A stretch of 64,000 nucleotides of DNA from Cryptomeria japonica (Eukaryota > Streptophyta > Pinopsida > Cupressales > Cupressaceae). The position numbers and the translations under genes are program-made. This document shows positions 45,318-56,026 of this stretch, one piece after another. How positions within the stretch are numbered: the stretch's first letter is position 1; each line of letters opens with the position of its first letter. Where the stretch lies: the NCBI RefSeq assembly GCF_030272615.1, contig NC_081415.1, positions 624,651,740-624,715,739 on the forward strand, written 5' to 3'. Below the pieces are notes generated by a model. That model did no database searches and was not told the origin of the DNA. It worked only from the letters and a program-made list of their open reading frames with translations.

Positions 45318-45704
45318 ATCGCCAATGAATTATATATTGTACCATAAATAACAAAATATTCACCAAAACAAATTAATAATTTTCAAGCGGTGGATAAAAA
45401 TTGCCAATACATTTAAATAATTTTTCCTTCGGAGTAAAATTTTTCGCTCATACAATTATATATTTGTTCCTTTTAACAATAATTATTTGCCTCCCACAAT
45501 AAATATTTTCCCCATAGAACAAGGTATTATTCGCCAGAAATTTATGGCATTTTCGTACCCTAGAAAAAAATCGCCAATACAAAATAATGTTTTCCTCATT
45601 TAATTTTTTTTTTTTCCATCAATATGAAAATGTCCCCCGAAAATAATGTCTAATTCGCCAGGATTTTACACAGTTTCCTAAGGCAGGATTTCTTAAAGTT
45701 ATCC
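45318..45704 (+). other. Right end region of the DNA transposon, subterminal motifs
   Basis: Repeated words on the plus strand: ATCGCCAA (45318-45325), ATATTCACCAAAA, AATTGCCAATAC, ATTCGCCA (45529-45536), ATCGCCAA (45570-45577) and ATTCGCCA (45653-45660). The same words in both orientations occur at the left end. The junction with Gypsy-4 is at 45704/45705. Confidence 0.55.
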
Positions 45705-45707
45705 CTA

Positions 45708-48700
45708 CTGCTCTTCCACTCTTATGCTGCAAATTAGTGATATCCCTCAACTCCATTATACCCCTTGGATGCATAACATAAACAACTTTAAAAGGGCTTT
45801 TACCAGTAGACCGGTTGACACTATCATTGTAGGCATATTCTACTTGATGAATGAGCTTATCCCAACTCTGCCCATATTCCTTTGTCAAGCACCTAAGCAT
45901 ATTTCCAAGAGACCTGTTCACAACTTCAGTTTGGCCATTTGTTTGTGGATGATAAGCTAAACCAAAAGAGAGATTAGTACCCAATCTCTTCCACAATGTT
46001 TTCTAGAAATGACCAAGAAACTTAACATCCCTATCTGAAACAATGCTAGTAGGTAAACCATGAATTCTAACAACTTCTTTGAAAAATAAGTAAGCAATAT
46101 GACTTGCATCGTGTGTTGTCTTACAAGGAATAAAATGAGCCATTTTGCTAAATCTGTCAACTACTACAAAGATGCTATGAAATCCTACTTGAGTTTTAGT
46201 TAATCCTACCACAAAATCCAAACTAGTGCAATCCCAAGGCCTATGTGGAATGGGAAGAGGCTGATATAAACCAGCATTGGAGGAATTAGCTTTTTCCTTC
46301 TGACATACCAAACACTACTCAACATACCTCCTGATGTCTCTCTACATCTTAGGCCAATAATAGAACCTTTGAACCAACTCTAAGGTCTTGTTGAGACCGA
46401 AATGTCCACTTAAGCACCCATTGTGCTTCTCCTGAATGAGGCTCTCCCTCATAGAACCTTTTGGAACACATAACTGTCCACCCCTAAATAACAAACCATC
46501 CTACAAAGTGAAATCAGCATATGCACCATGGAAATTATTCTCAAAATCTTGACAAACTTTAAAAGCTTTAGCAAAATCATCATCAGTAGGATACATATCT
46601 TTAAAACTATCAATACCAATACTCTGAACTTGAATCTCATGAATAGTTAGCAACCTTCTACTCAAAGCATCCACTACTTTATTCAACTGACCCTTCTTAT
46701 GCTTAAGAGTAAAAGTGTAAGCTTGCAAGTACTCTACCCATTTAACATGCCTATGATTTAGTTTATCCTGTGAGTTCAAGAAACTTAGTGCCTGATTATC
46801 TGTGTATACAACAAACTCTTTAGGAAGAAGATAGTGTCTCCATTTCCTAACTGCCTATACTAATGTATAAAGTTCTAAATCATAGGAGTACTTTTTCTTG
46901 GCATCATTCAAATTCTCACTAAAAAATGCAACTGGTCTATTTTCCTGACTTAAAACAGCTCCTACAACAATATTACTAGCATCACATTCAATAGTAAAAA
47001 GCTTATCAAAACTAGGTAAAATGAGCACTAGTTGACTAGCTACTTTAGTTTTCAATAATTCAAACGCCTTATTGGCTGCACTTGTCCACTAAAATTTTAT
47101 CTTTACACCCCCTTTGATGGTGTCTAACATTGGAGCACAAATCTTACTGAATCCCCTGATGAATTTTCTATAAAACTATGCCAAACCATGGAAGCTTCTG
47201 ACATCACTGGTTGTCTTAGGAGTTGGCTAACTGGTTATTGCTGCAACTTTAGATTGATCCATTTTCAGATTGCCTCCCGATACAACAAAACCAAGATAGA
47301 CCAATTCTTGCTTCAAGAAATCACACTTTTCAAGATTAATGGTTACCTGTTCATCAGATAACTTTCTCAAAACATTAGCTAAATGCTTCAAATGTTCTTC
47401 CTTAGTTTTACTGAAAATAAGAATATCATCTAAATACACAACAACAAACTTGCCAATGAAATCATGTAAAACTTCATTCATGAGTCTCATGAATGTGCTG
47501 GGAGCATTAGAGAGTCCAAATGGCATGACAAGCCACTCATAAAGACCCTCATTCATTTTGAAAGTTGTCTTCCATTCATCACCCTCTTTGATTCTTATCT
47601 GATGGTAACCACTCTTCAAGTCAATCTTACTAAAATACTATGCACCCCCCAAACAATCCATCAAATCCTCTATCTTGGGTATGGGAAATCTGTATCTGAT
47701 GGTGATCTTGTTTATGGCTCTAGAATCTATACAAAGTCTCCATGTTCCCCCCTTCTTAGGTGCCAACACTTTAGGTACTGCACAAGGACTAATGTTTTTC
47801 CTAATCAACCCTTGGTCTAAGAGTTCTTTTATTTGTCTTGCTACCTCTTCATTTTGTTCAGGGGTCATCTTATAGGCTACCTTATTTGGTAAAGAGGCTC
47901 CAGGTATGAAATCAATTTGATGGCTAATGGCTCTAGGAGGTGGTAAAGCTGCAAGTGTACCATCATTGATTATTGCTTTGAAGTTATCAAGGATTTGCTG
48001 CACCTCATATGGTATCTCAACTTTCATTTCTACCTTTTCTTCCTTGGGTTTCACTATGAGTGCAAATCCCACTCCTTCACCTTCTTCTAGTGTTTTTATG
48101 AATTCTTTCTCATTTACTAACAAGATGTTAGGTACTTTATTGTTGCTCTCTCCTTCTTCAATGAGGGATTGAATCTGATAGGTTACTCCATCTTTTTGAA
48201 ATGAGTAGGAGTTTCTTTGCCCATCATGGTTTTCTTTTCTATCAAACTGCCATGGTCTACCCAACAGTAGGTGGCAAGCATCCATAGGAAGGATGTCACA
48301 TAGGTTCCTATCTATATATCCACCTATGTGGAAATCTACCCAGGCTTGCTCATTCACCAACACATTTTGTCCCTTATTTAACCATGTAACCTTGTATGGC
48401 TCCTTGTGTTGTATCCTAGGTAGTTTCAATTTGCTGACTGCTTCCTCTGATATGATGTTATCTATGGATCCTGAATCTATGATCACCTTGCACACCTTTC
48501 CCATTATTTTACACTTCATCCTTAACAATGCTCTTCTTTGTGAGACCTTTGTACTATGTGGCTTCTTCATTGACACTCTCTTGATCATTAAACTCTCACC
48601 ATCTTCTGAAGCTAGGTGGTTCAATGCTGAAGTTTTGGTATTACCTCCATCTTTCTGAACATAGTTTACCCTCTTTTCACCACCATAGGATGAACTAGGC

Positions 48701-48756
48701 TTCTCTAGGCATCTATAGGCAGGGTGGCCCAACTTTTGGTAGTTATAGCACTTCAT
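45708..48756 (-). pseudogene. Gypsy-4 protease, reverse transcriptase, RNase H and integrase, broken
   Basis: One continuous frame with stops but no frameshift. It starts with a degraded zinc knuckle CYNYQKLGHPAYRC (second Cys to Tyr). Protease has the active IIDSGSIDN and LLLGRPWQFD. RT has [25 protein letters not shown] and the catalytic YLDD with ILIFSK near 47430. RNase H has IECDASNIVVGAVLSQ, YTDNQALSFLN and the end VVDALSRR. Integrase has the HHCC zinc region ([18 protein letters not shown]), the first catalytic aspartate in DFVVGL, the second in [13 protein letters not shown] and the glutamate in QTNGQTEVVNRSL. Stops near 47636, 47225, 46853, 46499 and 45998, among others, inactivate it. 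Confidence 0.9.
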
Positions 48757-49727
48757 GGTTGAGAAGTAGGATCCTCTCCCTAGTCCATTAGATCTACCCC
48801 TACTCGGGTTTCTTGATCCCCTACCGCTATAGTTGGGTTTGCTTTGAGAATCCCCACTTTGCTCTAGAAGTTTAGACTCTCCCTAGGATCATTGATCTAT
48901 GCTCCTTCCCCCAAAACTGCCTCTATGGCCTCTACCATCTCTTCCCCTACCTCTGCCTCTTTTTTTTTGTTCTTGCTTTCTCCTATCTTTCTCTTCCACC
49001 TTAAGTGCTGGTTGATAACACTTGTGTACTATTTGTGGGCATAACAAGCTCATCTATTCTTGGATGTTCCACCTTAACCCATTCAAGTACCTTGCCACTT
49101 TTATACTCTCATCTTCTACTACTCTAGATCTCATGCATAGTTTTGAAACTCCTCAGTGTAGCTACTGACATCTAGGTCTTTTTATCTCAAATTTTGTCTT
49201 TTCCTATGAATTTGTACTTCATAGTCTTCAGGAAGGTAGGTTTCTTTTATTTTGGTTACCATTGCTTTCCAGGTGGCTAGTGGTTGCTTACCTTCTTTCA
49301 CCCTTTCCTCTTGGATGAACTTCCACCATGTTAAGGATGCCCCTCTCAACCTTGATTTTTCTACCTTAACCTTTTGTGATTTAGTTACTCCATCACATTC
49401 AAAATGGTTTTCTAGACTTTCAATCCACTCTATAAGAGCATATGGATCCATCTTCCCACTGAAAAGAGCCACTCCCTCTAAGGTTTTACCACTCATAGCT
49501 CTCAAGGCTTTCAAGAATGGTTCTTGCTCAATGACAAGGTCAGGCATGGGGACCTCATCCTCTATTGCCATCATTTTACCCTGATCTCCAACCTTATCAT
49601 GGACTTCTTCAGTTTTGACTTCTACTTTAGCTAGTTTCATTGCTAGTTGATCTAATCTTTCTCTGGGTGTCCTATTTTCCTCTTTTTGGTCTTCAACCTT
49701 CTTGGCTAATTCAGCATTAGTCACCAT
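48757..49727 (-). pseudogene. Gypsy-4 gag, broken
   Basis: It starts MVTNAELAKKVEDQKEENRT with a coiled-coil N-terminus. The Gypsy gag domain follows (LEGVALFSGKMDPYALIEWI, LRGASLTWWKFIQEERV, TWKAMVTKIKETYLP) to 49182. After that stop the frame changes and a basic, Arg/Gly-rich stretch (RGRGRDGRGHRGSFGG) leads to the knuckle at 48756. The start is 40 bases downstream of the primer site, as usual. Confidence 0.85.
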
Positions 49728-49764
49728 GTTTTCTTAATGTTCCTTTCCTCCTAAATCTTTTATT

Positions 49765-49777
49765 GGCTATGATACCA
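49765..49777 (-). other. Gypsy-4 primer binding site (tRNA-Met type)
   Basis: On the minus strand TGGTATCATAGCC, one base from the usual TGGTATCAGAGCC, lies 3 bp from the 5' LTR end. Confidence 0.85.
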
Positions 49778-49780
49778 CTA

Positions 49781-51925
49781 TGATAGGGAGATTCCTAGGT
49801 AAGTGCTCAAAAGGCCAATTTTGGTCAACAAGTTACAAAAGGAAATAAAAGTATTGTTTATGTCTACTCCTTATGTTGGCCAATATCAATATTAGTTGCA
49901 ATAGTTAGGTCTCTCTACAAGTCTTCACCAACAACCTCCCTTTTGGGTGATAGCTCACACCCATGGTCAAACCTACTCCAATTTATCACTCCATCCATCT
50001 ACATATTCTTAAACCCTATTCTTTTGCCACTCAACCCTCTATTTCAGAGTGCATTAGGAGTCTTCAACATGGACATGTAGGGGCAGCAAGTTTTGTTCAA
50101 GTTTGACAACCAAACTTAGTTTTAGGCCCATAGACTTGGCTTGCTCAATACTCCAACCAAGTGTCAAAACCTCAAAACGGGACTACACACTGTCCAAGGG
50201 CCTATATTTTGCTTATTTCATTTTTTTGGGAAGATCTCATGAAGTTTATTAGGACCCAAAGTCCTCCTTGCAATCGGGTTCTTGTAAAGTGTGTGTTATG
50301 CAGTCAAAAGGCTACTAGCCCGTGGAGGAGTAATTGACACTTTTTGGCTTGTCCTGCTCTATAATGGGTCTCTCCTCCAACAACCTTGTTTTGGATGGTA
50401 TTTTTAAGGTATATTCTAGTGTATTTTCATGGTTTAGGCCACTGTTAGTGCAAAATCGTGACTGCACACTATTTGTGGCACTTTTGAAGGGTTTGGTACG
50501 GTTTGGACCAAAGAACATGGAAAGGTCTTCCCAAACTCCACTAATCAAGCCTCCAAATTGGGTCAGTACTTCTACCACACCAAATAAAAGCTTCCTCTAT
50601 TACTTCCCTACAAACATAATTCCAAACACTTGGCACACATCTGAGAAAGGAAGTGGAATACCACTGTCACTGTCAAAATGTTGCCTTTTACCAGTCAGTT
50701 GCTGCCATTCTTTAGACCTGCATAATGAAGAGTTTGAATTGGAAATATACCTCAATGAGGTTTGCAAAACACTAGATAATCTTCCTATTACAATGCCTTC
50801 TCAGTTACAAGGCTTGGATGATGCTTTTGAAGCATTCCATGAGCATTTGACAAATACAATTCTCAAAAATATTGAACTCATTGTTTTGTTTACAAAGTGA
50901 GAATGTTTAATAGGAACAAGCTACTCTAACAAACCAAGGTGATCTTAAACACCCTTGGCCATATGTACAGACCTCTTCCTCATACATTTGTTCACTCCAA
51001 ATTACTTTTGGGTGCAAATCTTGAGTTTTTTAACATGCTACTAGCCGAGTAATCAATACTTGCCTAGTATTCACTCAAGTCCTCCTTCCAAACACAATTT
51101 TGGCATAAAGTAAAGCAAATGTAAATTATATACATCAGTGCCAACTTGACTATATCCATTTTTGTGGGATCCTAGACTTGGATTAGTCAAGTTGTCGCAT
51201 TTTCCCACTCTAAACCCTTAACAGGGCAATGAGCACACACAATTGAAAATAATTTTGTACAAACAAACTGCCAAGAAAACTAGATTAAAAATCAATTAGA
51301 AAGAATTTTACAACTAATATAAAAACTTTTCCAAAGGTACAGTATGGACTATGAAGATATAGTATGGACTGTTACACCAAAGGAGGAAAAACCAGTGAAT
51401 AAAGCCAAAATGTCATGATTTTTATTAGGAAACTCTTGCTCATACAATAAACAACCTTCTTCAAGGAAAAGAGAGGTCTTTTTATATTCCAACAAGTTAG
51501 TTATCAATCCTAGTATGGACATGAGGCTTCCACAACTTCACTTTGCAAGAAAAGTAAAAAAATGACAACTTTTACAAGCCCAAATGACAACATTTCTTGC
51601 TCCAAAAGACATTTTTGATAATCTAACCTTTTCAACTTGTCTAGGCACCTTAGAAATGCTTAAAAACACTTATCAAACATGTTTCAATGCTTTGGAAAGC
51701 ATTAGAAGACCTTTTTGGCAATTTTACACATTTTTGCCAAAAATTATCAACTTAAAGCCTGAAAGGAAAAACTTGACCTCTTGAGCCCAAAATGAGATCA
51801 AGACCACTAAACAAGACATACAACAACCTAAAACAACATTATAAACTTCGCACAAGACATTACAAACATGAAATCACAAATTACTCAAAAAGGAGAGCTT
51901 TGCTCAACTAGGTGCTCCTGCACCA
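49781..51925 (-). repeat. 5' LTR of Gypsy-4
   Basis: 2145 bp, aligning with 29153-31286. The plus-strand ends are TGATAGGGAG and CTCCTGCACCA. Confidence 0.9.
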
Positions 51926-53242
51926 CTAAACATGGTAGTGGGTAGCTTGGTTAATGAGGAAGAGGAAGAATGTCAAGATGTACAACTGGTACAGGTTGCT
52001 ATACTGATCAATAGGAGAAGAACACTGGCAAAGGGTTTTATCGGTATGTGTTTTCTGGACTCACTGAACATTGGAAGTCTATGTCTTGACCGGTGTGATG
52101 TCGTGTGAAGTTGAGGTGGCAAGTAGGGTGTGATTGGTAAATTTTCATCCACAGAGTTGATGAAACAAATATTTTCCATTAATGAAGGAACCACAAATCA
52201 AGGGATTGCATCAGACTAGTTGCGGCTCGAGGAGGAAGGAATGATAGAGGAAGATCGAGGGAGTAGTTGGTACCTAGATCGAAGCAAGAAGATAGGACTA
52301 AAAGATTACCTCAAGAAGGAAACAACAAAGGCATTAATAGAAATTTGATAGATGTAAATCTATATAAAGGATCATGTTTCCCTTGTCTATAAAATATGTC
52401 TTAAAAGGCACGGAAATGACGGAGATGAATAGATGGAATTCAAGGTGATTAGATCCTGCAAGATCTGAGTGGATTTGATTTATCTCGAGGATGGTGAAGA
52501 AACTCTAACTGCTTGGATTTTGAATTTCATTTTGGCAAGAAATCATTTCATAAGAAACTAGAGGAATGAACAAAGTGTGATGATGTTGCGGAGAAGATTA
52601 CGGAGAGGAGAGAGAGGAGAGAAGTTAGAAGAAGAAAACTGGGGAAGGGGTGTGGATTGAGTTAAAGAGTAAGTAGCTAGACCGGTAAGAGGATTCCATG
52701 AGTAGTTTTCAAAGGTTTGGCAGAGCAGGCAACATCCTAGTGTGACACAGTGTACTGAGAAACTATGTGTGAAAGGAAAAAAAATAACAGAGAGTTAATT
52801 GATTCAAGAGCAACAGAATTCATTTGCAGTAAGAAGCCTAAATTGCATTCAAATAGTATTTGAATATACATCTGCAAGTCAGATCTCGGTGTAGGGGTTG
52901 ATCCTCCTTGGGTTGGTGCCCTAAAAGTGCAAGGGTTGGTGCTCCTTGGGTTGGTGCCCTAAAATCTTTGTAAATCCGTGTTTTACCTATGAGGCTGGAT
53001 TGGAGTAGTAGACTTCAACATCTTTTCTCATCAAGTTTTTTCCCATATTGGGTTTTCCTCATAAATCTAGTGTTGTGAGTTGTTTGTGTATGCATGGTCA
53101 CTTTGGCTTTCTATCTTCTATTACCGGCTTGACTATTTATGTGATTAATTACATACTTGATATTCTCAAAGTAGATCAAAAAAAGAAAAGACCTAGGAAC
53201 CACTGATTCAGCCCCCCTCTCAGTGGTACTTTGTGTTCAACA
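51926..53242 (+). repeat. Right piece of the Copia solo LTR
   Basis: 1317 bp with no gene. It contains the words GGTTGGTGCyCCTTGGGTTG in two copies near 52895-52960, CCCATATTGGGTTTTCC at 53043-53059 and the end CCCCCCTCTCAG...TTCAACA, all usual in the R/U5 part of plant Copia LTRs. Confidence 0.75.
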
Positions 53243-53247
53243 TGGTC
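53243..53247. repeat. Target site duplication TGGTC, right copy
   Basis: Partner of 29096-29100. Confidence 0.9.
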
Positions 53248-54284
53248 GACATTCTAGTGGTCCTACCTTAGCCAAGAAACTCATCAGGACTACATATTAC
53301 TAGCCCAGTATGGAAAAATATTCATATCAGTTTTTCAATAAATTTAAACAATGTCAAATTCATGGAGACCTTATTCATGCTCCATCATAATAAATTCAAC
53401 TAATTGCGACTCCTTGGCCCTTTTGTCAGTGAGGACTCAATCTCATAGGAAAGATTCACCCTCCTTCTTCCAATGGCCACAAATTAATTATCATTTCCAT
53501 AGAGTATTTCACAAAATGGATTGAAGTTGTGCCTCTTATGCAAGTCACTGGAAAATAGATTGCTACATTCATTCTTAACTATATCATTTGTCAATATGGT
53601 ATTCCTCTTTCCATCATCACCAATAACAGATGTCCTTTAAAAAACTAGGATGTTCACAAACTTTGTGATCGCTTCCATATTACCCATCATTTCTCCATTC
53701 CCTATTACCCCCAAGGTAATGGTCAACCTGAGGCATCTAATAAAACCATTCTTAAAATCCTCAAAAAGACAGTCGATGACGCTAACCAAAATTGGCATAT
53801 CCTACTTAATCCTGCACTTTGGGGTTATCACACAAGTGTTTGCACACCTACAGGAGCCACACCTTATTCACTTGTCTATGGCACCGAAGATATCCTGCCT
53901 ATTGAGATTGAGTTACCATCTTTCTAAGTCTCTTTGCATAACATTATCAATGATGAAGACTACAAGGTCTCTCGCTTACAAGAAATGGAACTATTGGATG
54001 AACAAAGACAAACTTCTTTTAATCACCTCAAGGCTTATCAACAACAAATGAGTTGCATTTACAATCACAAGGTAAAGCCTCACACATTTGAAGTGGGTGA
54101 CTTAGTTCTCAAAGAAAATCCCAAAAATCACCAAGATAGAGAGAAGAAGGGAAAGTTAGAACCAAATTGGCTTGGTCCTTACATCATTATAGTAGTCTAT
54201 GGATCTGGTGCATATCAACTCTCGACACCAGATGCATAACCTTTGGAAGATCCAATCAATAGCATGCACCTTAGAAGGTTTTAG
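53248..54284 (+). pseudogene. Gypsy-3 integrase, core and C-terminal part, broken
   Basis: It continues the integrase cut at 29100: RHSSGPTLAKKLIRTTYY, then after decay the core FTKWIEVVPLMQV, QYGIPLSIIT (the second catalytic aspartate position reads NNR, so it is lost) and HHFSIPYYPQGNGQPEASNK, where the glutamate is kept. The C-terminal part 53934-54284 reads MELLDEQRQTSFNHLKAYQQ, then HTFEVGDLVLKE and KLEPNWLGPYIIIVVYGSGA, the SH3-like domain. It ends MHLRRF, the usual end of Gypsy polyproteins of this type, so this is the natural end of pol. Confidence 0.9.
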
Positions 54285-56026
54285 ACATAGCTCTTCAACA
54301 TATCCTAATTCAAAAATAAATAAAAATATATCAAAAATACAAAAAAATCAGAAAAAAAAATCATTACTTTGTGAAAACTTGGCAAAAGGCACCTTGTGAC
54401 ACAAAAAAAATTGAAAAATGAAAAAAAGTAAAGAGAAATTATTTCATCCAATGGTGAAAACCACTTCGGTGGCACCCTGCAAAAGTACCATGGTGAAAAA
54501 TAGGCTACTAACATCTTGTGTAGAGACATTGCTTCTCCCTCCTTTAAGATTCCATCTCATCCTTTCACTCTTGCACACACTCACAACCTATCCATCCATA
54601 ATAACCTGACCCACTCCCATCATGACTTGTTATTGATCTACCTAAGATTGGTTAGCCATTCATATAAAATCCCTTCTTTTCATCCTTTCCATCCATAATA
54701 AATCAGCTCCTATCTGTGGCTAAGGAAAATCCTAAGTCTAGTGATGGGTGTGGAACTAAGAGAATCACATGGTGTGAGGATTATAGTTTCTTCCAGTTTT
54801 ATTTAGTCTATCTGTGCACAATCCACAATAAAGCAACACTTACATCACAGATCCGCAATAAAGTTCTGTATTACCCACAATAAAGTATCAGTTTCATGGA
54901 TTTAGTCAATTTTAGATGAGACACAACAACAACAATGAGCTTTAGCAAATCAAATCTTTCAACAAACTTAGATAATATTATGGCTTAGTGCTATCTATCC
55001 TCTTTTCTGAAGGAAAACATTGTGACCATAATCAAATAGACTTATACAAGTGACAAGAGATAGTAAAATTGAGGACTACAGTCGAGGTTGGTGTCGAGTC
55101 TTGATTTTTTTTTGATTTTATCTTTTGATGAAATGTCTTTTAGATTTTCTGGGATGTCTCTGACTAGAGATTTTATCTCTAGGATGTCTTTGACTAGAAA
55201 GGCGAGGATGGAGTATCGACACCTATTTTTCTTTGTTGTCTGTGGATTGTCTCTTAGTAATGCTATGACTTGTCCAAGGATATAAGGACACTATGAGTCT
55301 AGTGTGAATTGGGGCATTCCTTGTTTGCAACTATTTGATCTCCATGCAAACAAGTACAATGACTTTCTAGGTCGAACATATATCTGGATTGTCATAGCCT
55401 ATTTTCTATAATAAATCTCAATGATGATAATAGCACAAGAAGATCTTTCACTTCCATATCTTCTATCTTCCATCCCCCTTTCTTGATTGACCTCCATCAT
55501 CCTTGAGTCTATATACTCCATTATCACATGACTGAGTATAATGACATGCCAAAAATATTTGCATTTCATGTAGTTTGTACTTGCATTACTACATATTCTC
55601 ATTTCATACATACATATAGATATCATAATTGCACCATATCCCGCACACAACACATGTTAGCACATTTTATATTAACATCATGTAAATATTTATTTGCATT
55701 ATCCTATTGATCTACATTTCATACTTTCACATATGCATAACATATTAAAAATATAAAAGAACAAAAATATTGAATTTCATCATGTACATATTTTCATCCA
55801 TATCATAAGCATCATATAGAAACATGCATCACATAGGTACACATGCATATAGCTTCTGCAAGGATGAATCATCTTATATATATATATATATATATATATA
55901 TCACAAAAAATCATAAGAGTCATCATACAATGATGTCAAAATACATATGGCTACACAATCATCCAAAGGTGTCTACATTATCATACAAAAATGGTACAAA
56001 ACTGATACATAGGGAACCCTCTAAGG
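54285..56026. other. Gypsy-3 region between pol and the antisense gene
   Basis: No gene recognised; short overlapping open frames only. A/T-rich, with a TA microsatellite at 55875-55901. Confidence 0.6.
55875..55901. repeat. (TA)n microsatellite
   Basis: An uninterrupted TA run of about 27 bases. Confidence 0.9.

Larger units (their letters stand above)
31878..45704 (+). mobile_element. Large two-gene DNA transposon, hAT-like, about 13.8 kb
   Basis: The block that interrupts the Gypsy-4 integrase. The empty site can be read exactly: CTA at 31875-31877 and CTA at 45705-45707 collapse to one CTA and restore the frame SGRAVDDMAQ. Inside are a hAT-like transposase pseudogene (plus), a converging long unknown gene (minus), tandem arrays and orphan coding fragments. 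Both end regions hold TTCGCCA/TCGCCAA words in either orientation, like the subterminal repeats bound by transposases. No long terminal inverted repeat was seen, and a 3 bp duplication is not the 8 bp expected of hAT, so class and exact ends are uncertain. A composite of several insertions is the main alternative. Confidence 0.6.
29153..51925 (-). mobile_element. Gypsy-4, chromovirus LTR retrotransposon
   Basis: A Gypsy element on the minus strand: 5' LTR 49781-51925, primer site 49765-49777, gag from 49727, protease-RT-RNase H-integrase to 45708, a 13.8 kb DNA transposon, then the integrase C-terminus with chromodomain to 31354, polypurine tract and 3' LTR 29153-31286. The chromodomain and the RT-to-integrase order define a chromovirus. 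LTRs are 2134 and 2145 bp and differ by several percent by eye (near 9% in their first 330 bases). No target duplication matches at its ends (TTGAC left, CTAAA right). Confidence 0.9.
29101..53242 (+). mobile_element. Copia solo LTR, split by Gypsy-4
   Basis: Two pieces, 29101-29152 and 51926-53242, together about 1369 bp, form one LTR. The left piece, TATTGACTTTTTGGC with TTGTCATTGATGTCAACC, matches the opening of the Copia-1/Copia-2 LTRs. The right piece ends TTCAACA after a CCCCCCTCTCAG tract, as those LTRs do. It has the duplication TGGTC but no primer site or protein domain, so it is a solo LTR. Its first bases are TA rather than TG, a single G-to-A change. Everything between the pieces is Gypsy-4 and its own insert. 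Confidence 0.75.

Noticed and set aside
55960-55975. GGTGTCTACA as the end of an inverted Gypsy-3 LTR copy
   Set aside because: Only ten bases match the complement of the LTR start, and the sequence beside it does not continue the match.
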